Part shown: positions 1 through 9,232 of the stretch, one piece after another
How positions within the stretch are numbered: position 1 is the stretch's first letter
Layout: every line of letters starts with the position of its first letter
DNA from: CAZABP01 sp964483245
GTDB lineage: Bacteria; Planctomycetota; UBA1135; UBA2386
Direction: 5' to 3'
DNA: 64,000 bases
Assembly: GCA_964483245.1 (NCBI GenBank)
Contig: CAZABP010000018.1
Location: forward strand, 1-64,000
The notes under the pieces: model-generated
Told to the model about the DNA's origin: nothing
The model's input: the letters and a program-made list of their open reading frames with translations, nothing else
The model's database searches: none
Program-made: the position numbers and the translations under genes

Positions 1-75
1 TCCCTTCGGGGAGTGGGCGGTCGCGAATGCCGGGTGCGGTTCCCCGGACAGTTACCTACCAGTCAGAACGCATCA

Positions 76-106
76 GCCGCCCCCGGGTGAACAGCCCGGG
101 GGCGGC
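76..106. terminator. Strong GC hairpin, terminator-like
   Basis: A perfect 12-bp inverted repeat (76-87 and 95-106) encloses a 7-base loop. No clear T tract follows on either strand, so an intrinsic terminator is likely but not certain. It lies downstream of the minus-strand gene ending at 291 and may also end a gene lying left of the window. The remaining sequence from 1 to 290 shows no convincing gene. Confidence 0.4.
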
Positions 107-290
107 GCTGCTTTGGGGCGGGCGTAAGCCGGACAGCCGACCAGACTTGGAGCGGTCCGGCCCAAGTGGTCCAGGCGCAGCGAGTTGGTGCACGCCACGC
201 TGGCGACCGTGCGCCAGTGCTCACCTGCGGGCAGGGTTTCGGCACGTGTCGGCTGACCTGAAGTAGTGCCGCGCGACGGCTGAGGGGAGG

Positions 291-821
291 TCAGACGAAC
301 CGGATCGTGAACGCCTCGGTGAACACGGCCCCGGCGGGCAGCGCGCAGTGGACCCCGATCGGCCAGATGATCGCTTGCGTGGACAGCACAACGCCTACGA
401 GCACCGGCGGGAAGACGAAGGTCGTTCGGTAGAACGACTGGCAGACGCCGCTGATGGTCGGTGCTGAGAACGCCGGGATCAGCGTAAGCCAGTCGAGGTC
501 CAGCGACTGGTTCGTGCCGCACGTGATCCCGTTGGGCAGACCGCACGGGACGGATGGGAAGCACAGCGATGGCGCGCATGGTTTGATATCGAAGGCCTGC
601 GTGACCAGGCTGCCGGGCCCGAACCCGGTGTCGACACGCATCTCGACCGCGGTGCCGGTCATCACCGTGTGGACCGCCGCGTTGCACGGCGTGCCAAGCG
701 CGGGGAAGCGCAGCCCGAGCTGGCGGAAGTAGTAGTCGTTGGTGCAGTTGACGTTGGTCGTCTGCGCCAGCGCAGCCGGAGCCGCGAGCGCTGCGGCGAC
801 TGCCAGGATCGCCTTCCTCAT
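291..821 (-). CDS. Secreted Cys-rich hypothetical protein
   Basis: This 176-residue protein starts with a textbook signal peptide (MRKAILAVAAALAAPAALAQ, with cleavage likely after the AQ). An AGGAGG ribosome-binding site lies about eight bases before the ATG. The mature part has about nine cysteines, suggesting disulfides outside the cytoplasm. Its end is a hydrophobic, beta-rich stretch that resembles the C-terminal modules of other secreted proteins in this window. No catalytic motif is visible and no function can be given. It is followed by a terminator-like hairpin at 76-106, and the next gene upstream on the same strand starts at 1735. Confidence 0.75.
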   Translation of the reverse strand: MRKAILAVAAALAAPAALAQTTNVNCTNDYYFRQLGLRFPALGTPCNAAVHTVMTGTAVEMRVDTGFGPGSLVTQAFDIKPCAPSLCFPSVPCGLPNGITCGTNQSLDLDWLTLIPAFSAPTISGVCQSFYRTTFVFPPVLVGVVLSTQAIIWPIGVHCALPAGAVFTEAFTIRFV

Positions 822-931
822 CCGATTCCTCCTGCAGGATGCTGCGCGCCCGACGCGGGCGTGCCACCCCGGAGGCTACCGACCGGCATCGTGCCGATCC
901 AGCGGGCGCAGCCCGCTGGACTCGGTCGATC

Positions 932-1735
932 CTACTTGCCGGCGAGGATCCGCTCGCGCAAGTGGGGCACGCGTTTGATGTAGGTCGCGGCTTCCTTGCT
1001 GCTGCCGAGCTCGGCGACCAGGGCATCGAGCATCGCGAGCGCTTCGCTGCGCCTGCCGACCTGCGCGAGGTTGTCCGCCAGTGAGTACTTCACCCACGCC
1101 AGCGTTCTCACCTCGCTCGCGGGCGTGCTCTGCTGCAGGCGCTCGGCGATGACGATCCGCGCCGCAGGCTTGCTCTCCCCTCCCAGGCGCAACTTGTCCT
1201 GCTCCCAGGGCGTATACCCGACCGCTGCACCGAAGCGATCGATCGCCTGGACCACTGCGTCGTACTGGGACGTAGCTCTGTAGTCCTGGCAGAGATCCGA
1301 CAGCAGATCTTTGGTGCCCTCGTGACCAGGCCAGTTCTCCAGGTACTGCGTGAGCAGCGGGATTCTGTGGTGCGCTAGCACGCACTTCATTGACTGATCC
1401 GCATCGGAAGTTCGCAGCCTGTTGATCATCTGGGCAAGGGCCCTGCGACCCTCGTCGCCCGTGCCGGCGATCGGCACGCGCACCTCCTCTGGCACGTTGG
1501 CCTCGATCGAAACACGCGGTGACTCACGTGTCGCCGCTGGAGCGACGTGGGCAGGCTGCGCTGCCGCGTCGACCACCTGCATCGCCTGCACCCGCGCCTC
1601 CAACGCCGCGAGGCGATCTGCGTCCGCGGACGCCTGCTGCTGCGCAGGCGGCTGCGCTGGCTGCTCCGGGATCGCCAGGTACGCGACCGATGCCCCTACA
1701 GCTACACCGAGGATGGCGCCTGCGAACTGCTTCAT
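932..1735 (-). CDS. Membrane-anchored TPR-like protein
   Basis: A 267-residue protein. Residues 1-22 form a signal anchor (MKQFAGAILGVAVGASVAYL). A Pro/Gln-rich linker and a short coiled-coil-prone segment around residues 30-55 follow. The C-terminal two thirds is helical, with TPR-like repeats (for example around RRSEALAMLDALVAELG near the end). The likely placement is a soluble domain held outside the cytoplasmic membrane, perhaps as a scaffold; the partner is unknown. It lies about 110 bp upstream of the secreted protein at 291-821 on the same strand, so the two may be co-transcribed. Confidence 0.7.
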   Translation of the reverse strand: MKQFAGAILGVAVGASVAYLAIPEQPAQPPAQQQASADADRLAALEARVQAMQVVDAAAQPAHVAPAATRESPRVSIEANVPEEVRVPIAGTGDEGRRALAQMINRLRTSDADQSMKCVLAHHRIPLLTQYLENWPGHEGTKDLLSDLCQDYRATSQYDAVVQAIDRFGAAVGYTPWEQDKLRLGGESKPAARIVIAERLQQSTPASEVRTLAWVKYSLADNLAQVGRRSEALAMLDALVAELGSSKEAATYIKRVPHLRERILAGK

Positions 1736-1941
1736 CGGGCCTCGTCGAGCTCGGGTTCCTGCCGCCGGCGCTGCTGCCGATCGGCCGAGGCACGGACGCT
1801 ACTCCGTGGCAGCTATTCCTGGCACCTCGAACCGCCGGCCCCGCATTTCATTCCGTGCCTGCAATGCCCACGCGCACCTGGATCCCGTGCAGGGGCCGCG
1901 AGGCATTGGGCGAGAACGGTAGAGAACCCCCAGCCCGACCG

Positions 1942-2643
1942 TCATACCCCGGGAAGGTCCCACAGCACAAACTCGGCTGCGCTGCCCCTCTCGAAGTTCA
2001 GGATGCTCTCGTCCCGGATGGCCGCGCCGTCGCCAGCACTCAACCGGTACCCGTTCACGGTCAGCTCGCCTCTCGCGACGTGAAGCCACGCGCTGCGCTG
2101 GTTCGGCAGTTCGTGCGAGAAAGCCTCCGCGCCGTCGAGCAGCCCCGCGAAGAGCCGTACGTCCTGCCCGATGGTCAGCGAGCCATCGTGCCCGTCGGGC
2201 GATACAACCAGCCGTAACCGTCCGCGCCGCTCCGCCTCCGGGAACTCCTGCTGTTCGTAGCGCGGCGTCGTGCCGGTCCTGGCGGGCAGGATCCACATCT
2301 GCAGGAAGTGCAGCTCGTCGTCCGATGCGCTGAACTCGCTGTGCGTGACGCCCGTGCCGGCCGACATGAGCTGGACCTCGCCGGGGCGCATCTGCGACCC
2401 GTTGCCCATGCTGTCCTTGTGCTCCAGCACGCCCTCGAGGACGTAAGTGACGATCTCCATGTCCCGGTGCCCGTGCGTCTGAAACCCCTTCCGCGCTTGC
2501 ACGCGGTCCTGGTTGAGGACGCGGAGCTCGCTGAACCCCATGAAGTCCGCGTCCCGGTAGTCCGCAAACGAAAACGTGTGGTACGTGTCGAGCCAGCCGT
2601 GGTTCGCGTGACCACGGTCCTTCGAACGACGGATGCGAATCAT
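1942..2643 (-). CDS. Pirin family protein
   Basis: This 233-residue protein is a bicupin of the pirin family. Members bind Fe(II) and some act as quercetin 2,3-dioxygenases or redox-sensitive co-regulators. The iron-ligand pattern is visible: two His in FQTHGHRDME and the later His and Glu in GVTHSEF. The family signature GWLDTYHTFSFADY lies near the N-terminus. The start MIRIRRSKDRG at 2643 is the usual pirin N-terminus; the frame stays open upstream but that extension does not look like pirin. The length is normal. The protein is probably cytosolic. Substrate and partners cannot be read from the sequence. Confidence 0.93.
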   Translation of the reverse strand: MIRIRRSKDRGHANHGWLDTYHTFSFADYRDADFMGFSELRVLNQDRVQARKGFQTHGHRDMEIVTYVLEGVLEHKDSMGNGSQMRPGEVQLMSAGTGVTHSEFSASDDELHFLQMWILPARTGTTPRYEQQEFPEAERRGRLRLVVSPDGHDGSLTIGQDVRLFAGLLDGAEAFSHELPNQRSAWLHVARGELTVNGYRLSAGDGAAIRDESILNFERGSAAEFVLWDLPGV

Positions 2644-3324
2644 GTCGCGACCTCGGTGGAAGAGTCGATGGCGAGGGCGCAGATGACCCCTCGCTTCTCT
2701 GCGAGCAGAGCAAGTAGCACACCTGGTTGACGTGAGCAACTCTGCGCTCCCGAGTGAGGCAGCCTCGGCGAGCGGCTGGGTCCGTGCTGAGCAGCGCGGG
2801 CCTTCGCCGGCTACGCGCTTGCATGCTCACGGATCTGGTTCAGTTCCGCGCAGGTCGGCCAGCCCCAGCATGAAGAGTCAGGGCTCGCTGGGCGCATGCG
2901 GCTGCTGCTCCCTGAGCTCGGCACGCCGTCGTAGTACCGTTGCCGGCGATGAAGGTGACCGGGATCGTCGTCCACGTCGTGGACCTCGTGGAAGCTCTCG
3001 GCTCCGTTGCGCGCGTGGCAGAACCGCCAGGGCGGCCGCTGGCCGAACTCGTGTGATGGGCTGCGGTCTCGCCGTGGGTGCTGGCGGTTGTGCGCGAGGA
3101 GGTGCAGAGGACCATGGTGCGCGACGAGTCCGATCGATTCCCGGCATGGCAGAGAGGCCGGGAACTGCAGCCTGCGGGAGCCAGTGCGCATCACGATGGG
3201 GTCCCAGCCCCGCGTGCAAGAGATGCACGTGCTCGATCGACGACGGCGGTGGACCGCCGCGCGGATCGCACCTAGGGTCGTCCGGTTGCGCCCGCTCGTG
3301 GGCGCAGCGCCCGAGGAGGTTTCC
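2644..3324. other. Non-coding or degenerate stretch
   Basis: This 681-bp stretch lies between the divergent pirin gene and the secreted protein starting at 3325. Several open frames cross it, but none has a convincing start, domain or codon pattern. A 35-codon plus-strand frame from 2949 (MKVTGIVVHVVDLVEALG) vaguely resembles the start of a VOC/glyoxalase protein and then stops. The opposite strand reads as Cys/His-rich low-similarity text. It may hold a decayed gene as well as promoters for both neighbours. Confidence 0.4.
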
Positions 3325-4608
3325 ATGAAGCTCTTGCGCCCCTTCGTCGCCTGGTCGTTCGTCGCTGCGCTTGGTGCGCAGGCATACGACACTCCGCTGT
3401 TCGCGCTCGGCTCCGCCCATCCGTACACACCCGTGGTGCTGTACGCGGTCGACGGCGCCGGAAGCGTCACGGTCCGGCACACGTTCTCCAGACTCGCCCG
3501 CGTGCCGAACGCATTCGCGCATCACCACGACAACCGCACGCTCGCGCTGCACGAGACGAACCCCGACGGGGTCGTCATCTTCGATCCGGCGACCGGCGGG
3601 ATCCTGCGCGCGCTGCACCTGGGCCCGCCGTTCGGCAACATCGATGCGGTGCGGCCACACGACTCAGGTGGGTACCTGGTCGCGAGCTGGGTCGTCGCCC
3701 CCACCCCCGGCGCGTTCGTGCACCTGGTGACCGACCAATCCGTACAGCCTCTGTTCTCGCAGGCGAACTGGGATGCAGAGATCCGTGCATTGACGCAGGA
3801 CCTCGAGACCGGCGACGTGCTCGCCGGCGTGCTCAGCTTCGGTCAGCGCAAGGCGCCGAGCCTGATCCGCATCTCCGCGGCCAGCGGCACCTACACGACG
3901 CTCGATCCGACGCCGCGATACGTCACCGCCATCGTCCAAGACCACCGGGACGGCTCGATCGTCTATGGCGCATACAACGAAGGCATCTTCCGGCGCGCGC
4001 CGGATGGCGCGATCGAAACGCTGATCCCGGTGAACAATCCGTGGCACATCACCGGCAACGCGCTCGCGTTCGACCGCGGTCCGGAGCGCGGCATCCTGCT
4101 CGCCAGTGCCGGCGCCCGGATCGCGCGCATCGCGTTCGAGCCAGGCAGCCAGGCGAAGGTCGTCGCGGTGCACGATGCGGGCGCCACACTCGGGCTGCTT
4201 TCCGTCAAGGACCTCGGCTTCGAGCACGAGCGGAACGTGATCCCGCGCCGCACGGGTACGTCGCAGTGGGAGTTTGCGCTCCACTTCCCGCGCGAAGCCG
4301 GGCGCAGCTATGCGTTGATGTTGAGTCTGACTGGGTTCACACCCGGACTCCCGATCGGGGACCGGCGCGTCCCGCTGGTTCTCGATGAAGTACTGATCGC
4401 AAGTCTGGATGGCCGGCTGCAGCCGTACCTGCAGGGCAACCTCGGCACGCTCGACCAGGATGGTCGCGCCGCGGCGCGGCTGGACCTCTCCACGCTCGGT
4501 CCTCTGCCGCCTGGCACGCGCCTGTGGCTGGCGGCAGTGACGCTCGACGCTTCCGCGCCACATGGCGTGCACACGATCAGCAAGCCGGTCATCGTCCTGC
4601 TGGACTGA
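3325..4608 (+). CDS. Secreted beta-propeller-like protein
   Basis: A 427-residue protein with a signal peptide (MKLLRPFVAWSFVAALGAQA) and a GAGGAGG ribosome-binding site just before the ATG at 3325, which fixes the start inside a longer open frame. The middle contains repeated strand-rich segments (for example DPATGGILRALHLG, SRKLIRISAASG-type blocks and GNALAFDRGPERGILLAS) that look like propeller blades. The last about 110 residues form a beta-sandwich-like end module. Architecture and length resemble the protein at 22148-23458. Substrate and partner are unknown; it probably acts in the periplasm or outside the cell. Confidence 0.8.
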   Translation: MKLLRPFVAWSFVAALGAQAYDTPLFALGSAHPYTPVVLYAVDGAGSVTVRHTFSRLARVPNAFAHHHDNRTLALHETNPDGVVIFDPATGGILRALHLGPPFGNIDAVRPHDSGGYLVASWVVAPTPGAFVHLVTDQSVQPLFSQANWDAEIRALTQDLETGDVLAGVLSFGQRKAPSLIRISAASGTYTTLDPTPRYVTAIVQDHRDGSIVYGAYNEGIFRRAPDGAIETLIPVNNPWHITGNALAFDRGPERGILLASAGARIARIAFEPGSQAKVVAVHDAGATLGLLSVKDLGFEHERNVIPRRTGTSQWEFALHFPREAGRSYALMLSLTGFTPGLPIGDRRVPLVLDEVLIASLDGRLQPYLQGNLGTLDQDGRAAARLDLSTLGPLPPGTRLWLAAVTLDASAPHGVHTISKPVIVLLD

Positions 4609-4689
4609 GCGCCGGGTCGATCCGCGCAGTCACGCGACTTTGCGGATCCATACGGCGGTGGGGGTGCGGTAGCGTGCAGCACCCCCGAG

Positions 4690-5670
4690 ATGAGCGTTGT
4701 GACGGAAGTCCCGCAGGCTTGCGCGACGCCAGCTCCCGTGCCGCCTCGCACGACCGGCGCGTGCGCACCATGGCGCGACAGCCTGCTGATCGGCGCGATC
4801 GCTGCCGTGCTGTACTCCGCGCTGAGCCAGAGCACGCTGTACGGCGACGCTGCCTGGTTCCTGCTGCGCAATGACCGCGACATGCTCGTGCTCGGGACGC
4901 ATTGCGCGTACCCGCTGCTGCTGAACGCGCTCGCCGGATGCACGGGATTGGTGGGTGGGTCGCTGTACACCGCGGGCATGGCGCTGAGCGTCGCCGGCGG
5001 CAGCGTCGGCTGTGCGCTGATGCATCGGGCGACGGCGTTGCTGGAGGTCGGCAGGGGGGCGGCGTTCCGGCGCTTCAGCGGAGCGTTCGCGCTGTGTCTG
5101 CTCGGCTATCTGACGTTCACGTTCCTGCTGCTGGGCGAATACCCGGAGTACGGCGCGTACCTGCTGCCGCTCGTGTGGCCGGCAACGCTGCTGGCGCTGG
5201 CTTCGATCCCGCGCCGGATCCTGTATGGGGCCGTGATCGCCGGCCTGGCGATGGGGTTGCACATGATCGCGCGGTACGACGTGCCGGAGCGCGGCCGGGA
5301 GTATGCCGCCGGCGTGCGGGAGCAGTTCGGCGACCATCGGGTGTTGCTGCTCGTCGGCGACTATGTCGACCTCGAGGCGCGGTTCGTGCAGATGCCGCAG
5401 CAGCCGTACTTCTTCATCCTCGATGTTGCGAACCTCGAACCTGCAGTCGCGGAGACGATGCTCCCGCAGCTCGAGGCGCACCTGCGGCAGGAGATGCAGC
5501 GGTACGACCGCGTGGTCCTGACGGCCGGCGCGGAGCGGTTGATGGCAGTGTCCGCCGCAGTGCCGCAGGCACGGACCGGAAGCAGCGTGGTCCTCGAGTT
5601 CCTGCGCGGCCGGTTCCGGCTCGAGCCGGTGTCGAGCCGGGGGTTCGTGGGTTACGTGCTGCGACCTTAG
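4690..5670 (+). CDS. Integral membrane protein, possibly shortened
   Basis: A 326-residue protein. The N-terminal 190 residues contain about five or six hydrophobic segments. The C-terminal about 120 residues are soluble and mixed alpha/beta (GDHRVLLLVGDYVDLEARF, PYFFILDVANLEP). An acidic residue in a loop after the first helix (TLYGDAAWFLL) recalls membrane glycosyltransferases of the GT-C type, but only half the usual number of helices is present. A helix cluster may therefore have been lost between roughly residues 145 and 160. The gene lies 81 bp after 3325-4608 and converges with the cytochrome gene at 5723-8032. Enzymatic activity is doubtful. Confidence 0.7.
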   Translation: MSVVTEVPQACATPAPVPPRTTGACAPWRDSLLIGAIAAVLYSALSQSTLYGDAAWFLLRNDRDMLVLGTHCAYPLLLNALAGCTGLVGGSLYTAGMALSVAGGSVGCALMHRATALLEVGRGAAFRRFSGAFALCLLGYLTFTFLLLGEYPEYGAYLLPLVWPATLLALASIPRRILYGAVIAGLAMGLHMIARYDVPERGREYAAGVREQFGDHRVLLLVGDYVDLEARFVQMPQQPYFFILDVANLEPAVAETMLPQLEAHLRQEMQRYDRVVLTAGAERLMAVSAAVPQARTGSSVVLEFLRGRFRLEPVSSRGFVGYVLRP

Positions 5671-5722
5671 CCAGCGCGGGTCGTGCAGCGAGCCGCGAGC
5701 GCGGTCGCTGCGCGCGCGCCGC

Positions 5723-8032
5723 CTATCTGCCGATCACGAGCTCCAGGCCGCGGCTGAACGCGAGCTGGTATCTCGCCCCGGAGTCCAACGCGACGATCTG
5801 CGCGTAGAGCCGTGCGCCGGTCAGCGTCGCATCGTTCGGAATCACGAGCGGGATCAGCAGCCCGGGCACCGGCAATGCCGCGCTCTCGATGTATTGCAGC
5901 TCCGTCAGCAGCTGGCCGCCGAACCCGCTGACGAGGTGCGCCCGCTCACCGGATGCGAGGATCGCGATCGACGTCGGTGTTGCGAGATGGTTGAGGACGC
6001 CGAGCATGGCGGTGGTCCCGAGCCTTGGTGGCTGCAGCGGCAACCACTGGGGCGCCGCGCCGCCGCTGCCCGGGTATGCCGGGCCGTAGCTGTTCGCCGT
6101 CGCACCGCGGGTCACCGATACGGTTGCCAGGTTGGAGTCGATCGCCCCGTCCCAGGCCGCGAACGTGAACTGGTCGGTCCCGGCGAAGCCCGGGTCCGGG
6201 AAATACGTCGCCGTGGTGCCTTGCAGCCCGACGCGGCCGAACGCCGGCTGCCGCACGATGCGCAACGCCAGCGGCTGGTTGTCCGGATCACTGGCGACCA
6301 GCTGCACCTGCACCGGAGCGGTTGCTGTCGCCGTCTGCGCATCGTTCGCGACTGGTGGCCGGTTCGGATTCGGATTCTCGCTGCGCGGCCCGTTGTGACA
6401 CGCGTAGCAGCTGACGTTGGCGCCGCGGAAGAAGCGTTTCGTGCCGAACTTGGTCGTGAAGGTCCGGTCGTCATGCATCCGCGCGAGTTCGGTGCCGCGG
6501 TAGTCGGTGCCGTGGCAAGGCATGCATCCGGCGGTTCCATTGTGCTCGGCGTAGTCGCCGTGGTGGTCGACCCATTCGGCACCTGTCTCGTGCATCCCGT
6601 GCGGGCCGTTGAGGCCGGAAGCCGGGCGTTGTGCATGGCACGACATGCACTCGACCAACGTGCCGACATGCTGCTGCAGATCGCGGCTCTGCACGTTGTC
6701 GTTGCCGTGCGAGCTCGGATAGATGGCGTGCGTCGAGCCGTGACAGGCCTCGCAGGCGAGGTTGCCGTGTCCCTTGGAGAACCGATACAGATCGAATCCC
6801 TTGCTCGGGACATCCGGATTCGTGGCGAAGGTCTGGTCGACGGCGACCCTTCGCGTGGTGCCGTCGAACACGGTCGTGTAGCGGATCTGCCCGTTGTTCC
6901 GCACCGCGGTGCCGGTGTGGCAGCTCTGGCAGGCCGGCTGATCGAGCCAGCCTTCGCGCACGCTGCCGACGGCGCTCATGCTGCCGTGGCAGTCCTGACA
7001 CTGCATCGACCGATCGCCGTTGCTCGCGACGGCGGCGCCCATCGCGCCGCGCAGGCATCCGGTTTCGGACCCCGGATGGCACCGGTAGCAGCTGGCGCGG
7101 TTCGTGCTGTCGTCCAGCGTCTTGTTTGTGAGCGGATCCTTGACGTGTGCGTGGAAACCATGCATCGCCTGCGTCAGCGGCGAGACCCCGCTGATACCGC
7201 TGCCCGGCAGTGCATTCGACAGGTGGCAGCGCGCGCACAGGATCGGCTTGTTGCCGTTGACGACGGTGTGGTACAGCCCGCTGCTGCTGTAGTTGGCCTG
7301 CTGCAGTGCCGCGGCGTACTTGGGATTGCCCTTCTGCAGTTCGTCGTGCAGGCGCAGCACGTTCAAGCGGTAGTCGCGTTGCCAGTTCCGATCCCAGACC
7401 CAGCCGGCACCAGGCTCGGCATCCGGCCCGCTGCCGGACGCGTGGCACACCGTGCAGTCCATTTCGTCGGAGACCGGTAGCACGACCTTGGTCGCGGCCA
7501 ATTCCTGGTTGCCCGCATCCCGTACGACGACGCGCATCATCGGATAAGGGCGGATGTGGCGCCCGTCGTCGTACGGCGTGATCGGGATCCCTTCCGCGAC
7601 GAACTTGCGCGCCGTGCTGTCGAAGTGCATCGGCTGCGGCGCGTTGCTGCTGCCTGGCATGTTGTTGCCAGTGAGACCCGTGTCCGGAGTCGAGGAGCCA
7701 CCGTAGAGCTCCTTCGCGAAGGTCCAGAAGTCGGTCTTGCCCGCCGAGCTCTTGTTGATCGAACCTTGCGGGTCGGCGACCGCCTCATAGCTGACCGTGA
7801 TCCCGGTCGCATTCGTCACCAGCCGTCCTTGACCGTCGATGACCTGCGCCTGCAGCGTGTTGAACGGCGGCAGCAGCGAGAACACGGAGTAGTCGCCGTC
7901 CATGCAGTGCATGCCCAGATCGTTCCAGGCGATGACCTTCCAGGGTGCGGCGACGACCGCGTTCACCGCGACGAACGAGAGGAACAGGAGCCCGGCCGAC
8001 GCTGCGGCCAACAGGGATCTGCGAGATTGCAT
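5723..8032 (-). CDS. Nine-haem cytochrome c with Ig-like domain
   Basis: A 769-residue exported protein. The start at 8032 is chosen because a twin-arginine-free signal peptide begins there (MQSRRSLLAAASAGLLFLSF) with AGGAGAG upstream. The N-terminal about 190 residues hold a conserved segment (WNDLGMHCMDGDYSVF). Nine CXXCH haem-c motifs follow, from residue 193 (CTVCH) to residue 542 (CYACH): CTVCH, CARCH, CYRCH, CQDCH, CQSCH, CEACH, CMSCH, CMPCH, CYACH. A cadherin/Ig-like domain then follows (PPVANDAQTATATAPVQV onward), and a beta-rich C-terminal module ends the protein. It probably moves electrons in the periplasm or at the outer surface. The final acceptor is unknown. Confidence 0.92.
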   Translation of the reverse strand: MQSRRSLLAAASAGLLFLSFVAVNAVVAAPWKVIAWNDLGMHCMDGDYSVFSLLPPFNTLQAQVIDGQGRLVTNATGITVSYEAVADPQGSINKSSAGKTDFWTFAKELYGGSSTPDTGLTGNNMPGSSNAPQPMHFDSTARKFVAEGIPITPYDDGRHIRPYPMMRVVVRDAGNQELAATKVVLPVSDEMDCTVCHASGSGPDAEPGAGWVWDRNWQRDYRLNVLRLHDELQKGNPKYAAALQQANYSSSGLYHTVVNGNKPILCARCHLSNALPGSGISGVSPLTQAMHGFHAHVKDPLTNKTLDDSTNRASCYRCHPGSETGCLRGAMGAAVASNGDRSMQCQDCHGSMSAVGSVREGWLDQPACQSCHTGTAVRNNGQIRYTTVFDGTTRRVAVDQTFATNPDVPSKGFDLYRFSKGHGNLACEACHGSTHAIYPSSHGNDNVQSRDLQQHVGTLVECMSCHAQRPASGLNGPHGMHETGAEWVDHHGDYAEHNGTAGCMPCHGTDYRGTELARMHDDRTFTTKFGTKRFFRGANVSCYACHNGPRSENPNPNRPPVANDAQTATATAPVQVQLVASDPDNQPLALRIVRQPAFGRVGLQGTTATYFPDPGFAGTDQFTFAAWDGAIDSNLATVSVTRGATANSYGPAYPGSGGAAPQWLPLQPPRLGTTAMLGVLNHLATPTSIAILASGERAHLVSGFGGQLLTELQYIESAALPVPGLLIPLVIPNDATLTGARLYAQIVALDSGARYQLAFSRGLELVIGR

Positions 8033-8212
8033 GGAACTCTCCTGGGGGAACTGCTGCAGCAGACGCCGCTCCGATCGCTGCGAAGTGCACTGTGCCGGCG
8101 GCGTGTGCTGCATGTGCGGGCGCGATGATGGCACGGATCCGATTGCGCAAGCGGCGCATGCTCCAGCTTGCGTGAGGTTCGGAGTTGCGCGATCGAGTCG
8201 CGCCCGGCGCCG

Positions 8213-9085
8213 TCACATCCGCTCGATCAGCGCCGCCAGCTCGACGCGCATCGCGGCCACGTCGGCGGACACGCTCCCGCCATGCCCCGCGAAGCAGTGC
8301 GCGAACTCGTAGCCGGAGGCCGCAAACCGCCGCAGCGAGTCCTTCAACACGTCCCAGTCGTACCAACAGGCGTCGCGGAACGCGATCAGCCGGCGGCGGG
8401 TGCGGTCCCAGGCGATCGTGTCGCCGCTGAACAGGACCGGCGCAGCGGCGTGCACGCCGGAGCGCAGGTGGAACAACACGCTGCCGCGCGTGTGACCGGG
8501 CAGGTGGATCGCAGTCAGGCCGTCGGCGATCCTGGTCGTCTCGCCGGACATGACGTCCGTCGCGAACGGCGCGGCTTCACGATCCGCCTCGTGGATCCAC
8601 ACGCGTGCGCCCGACTCCCGCGCATAGGCCTCGGCATCGCCGACGTCGTCTCCATGTGTCAGCAGCACGTGTGCGAGCCCACCCTGCTCGCGGAACCATC
8701 GCTGCAGCCGTCCATTGCGGCGCGGGCCGTCGATCATGACGAGGCCAGCCGCCGTGCGCGCGGCATACGCGTGCGCACCGAACGTCGACTCCGCCGCATA
8801 CCCGAGGCGCCACACACCCTCGGTCAGCTGGTGCGGAAACACGTCGCCGGCGGGGTGGAAGTCCGGCGCCGACTTGTCCCCCTCGTAGCGCACCGCCGCG
8901 ACCGGGCAGACGTGCACAGCGCGCCATGCCGCCTCCCACTCTGCGGTCGTCTGCGGCTGCCGGAAGAACTCGTGATGCTCGGCGCCGCGGTGCACGAGGT
9001 CCGGCGCGACTTCCCGCGAGGCGCCGCAGTTGATGCAGCTCGGCAGGATCGTGAAGCGGCCTGCCGCGGGTGGTTGGTGCGTCAT
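8213..9085 (-). CDS. Metallo-beta-lactamase fold protein with ferredoxin-like N-terminus
   Basis: A 290-residue protein. Residues 1-70 resemble a ferredoxin-like segment (CINCGASREVAP, later VHVCPVAAV). Residues 85-290 are a metallo-beta-lactamase hydrolase fold (LTHGDDVGDAEAYA, HLPGHTRGSVLFHL, FSGDTIAW, FAGHGGS). In the family I recall, the first motif reads CxxCxxC; here the third position is Ser, so only three cluster cysteines remain. The first metal motif is also unusual: the usual DH-type His is Ala. Hydrolytic or oxidoreductase chemistry on a small substrate is likely, but the substrate is unknown. It is divergent from the lipoprotein gene at 9233. Confidence 0.85.
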   Translation of the reverse strand: MTHQPPAAGRFTILPSCINCGASREVAPDLVHRGAEHHEFFRQPQTTAEWEAAWRAVHVCPVAAVRYEGDKSAPDFHPAGDVFPHQLTEGVWRLGYAAESTFGAHAYAARTAAGLVMIDGPRRNGRLQRWFREQGGLAHVLLTHGDDVGDAEAYARESGARVWIHEADREAAPFATDVMSGETTRIADGLTAIHLPGHTRGSVLFHLRSGVHAAAPVLFSGDTIAWDRTRRRLIAFRDACWYDWDVLKDSLRRFAASGYEFAHCFAGHGGSVSADVAAMRVELAALIERM

Positions 9086-9232
9086 GGTGGAGTCGGTCGG
9101 CGAGGTCGGGACACCCTACTGCTGCGGGGCCGGGTCAGGGCTGCATGAGAATCCCTGTCCAACTCGGGATGGACCGTGCGCTGCGGCCAACCTACCGTCG
9201 AGCGGATCGCTGTGCCCAGAGGACGACCCCGG

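Noticed and set aside
1..290. Possible gene at the left edge
   Set aside because: Open frames on both strands are Arg/Pro-rich and lack starts or motifs. Only a terminator-like hairpin is convincing.
2949..3056. Short frame resembling the start of a VOC protein
   Set aside because: It stops after 35 codons and lacks metal ligands. The similarity is short enough to be chance.
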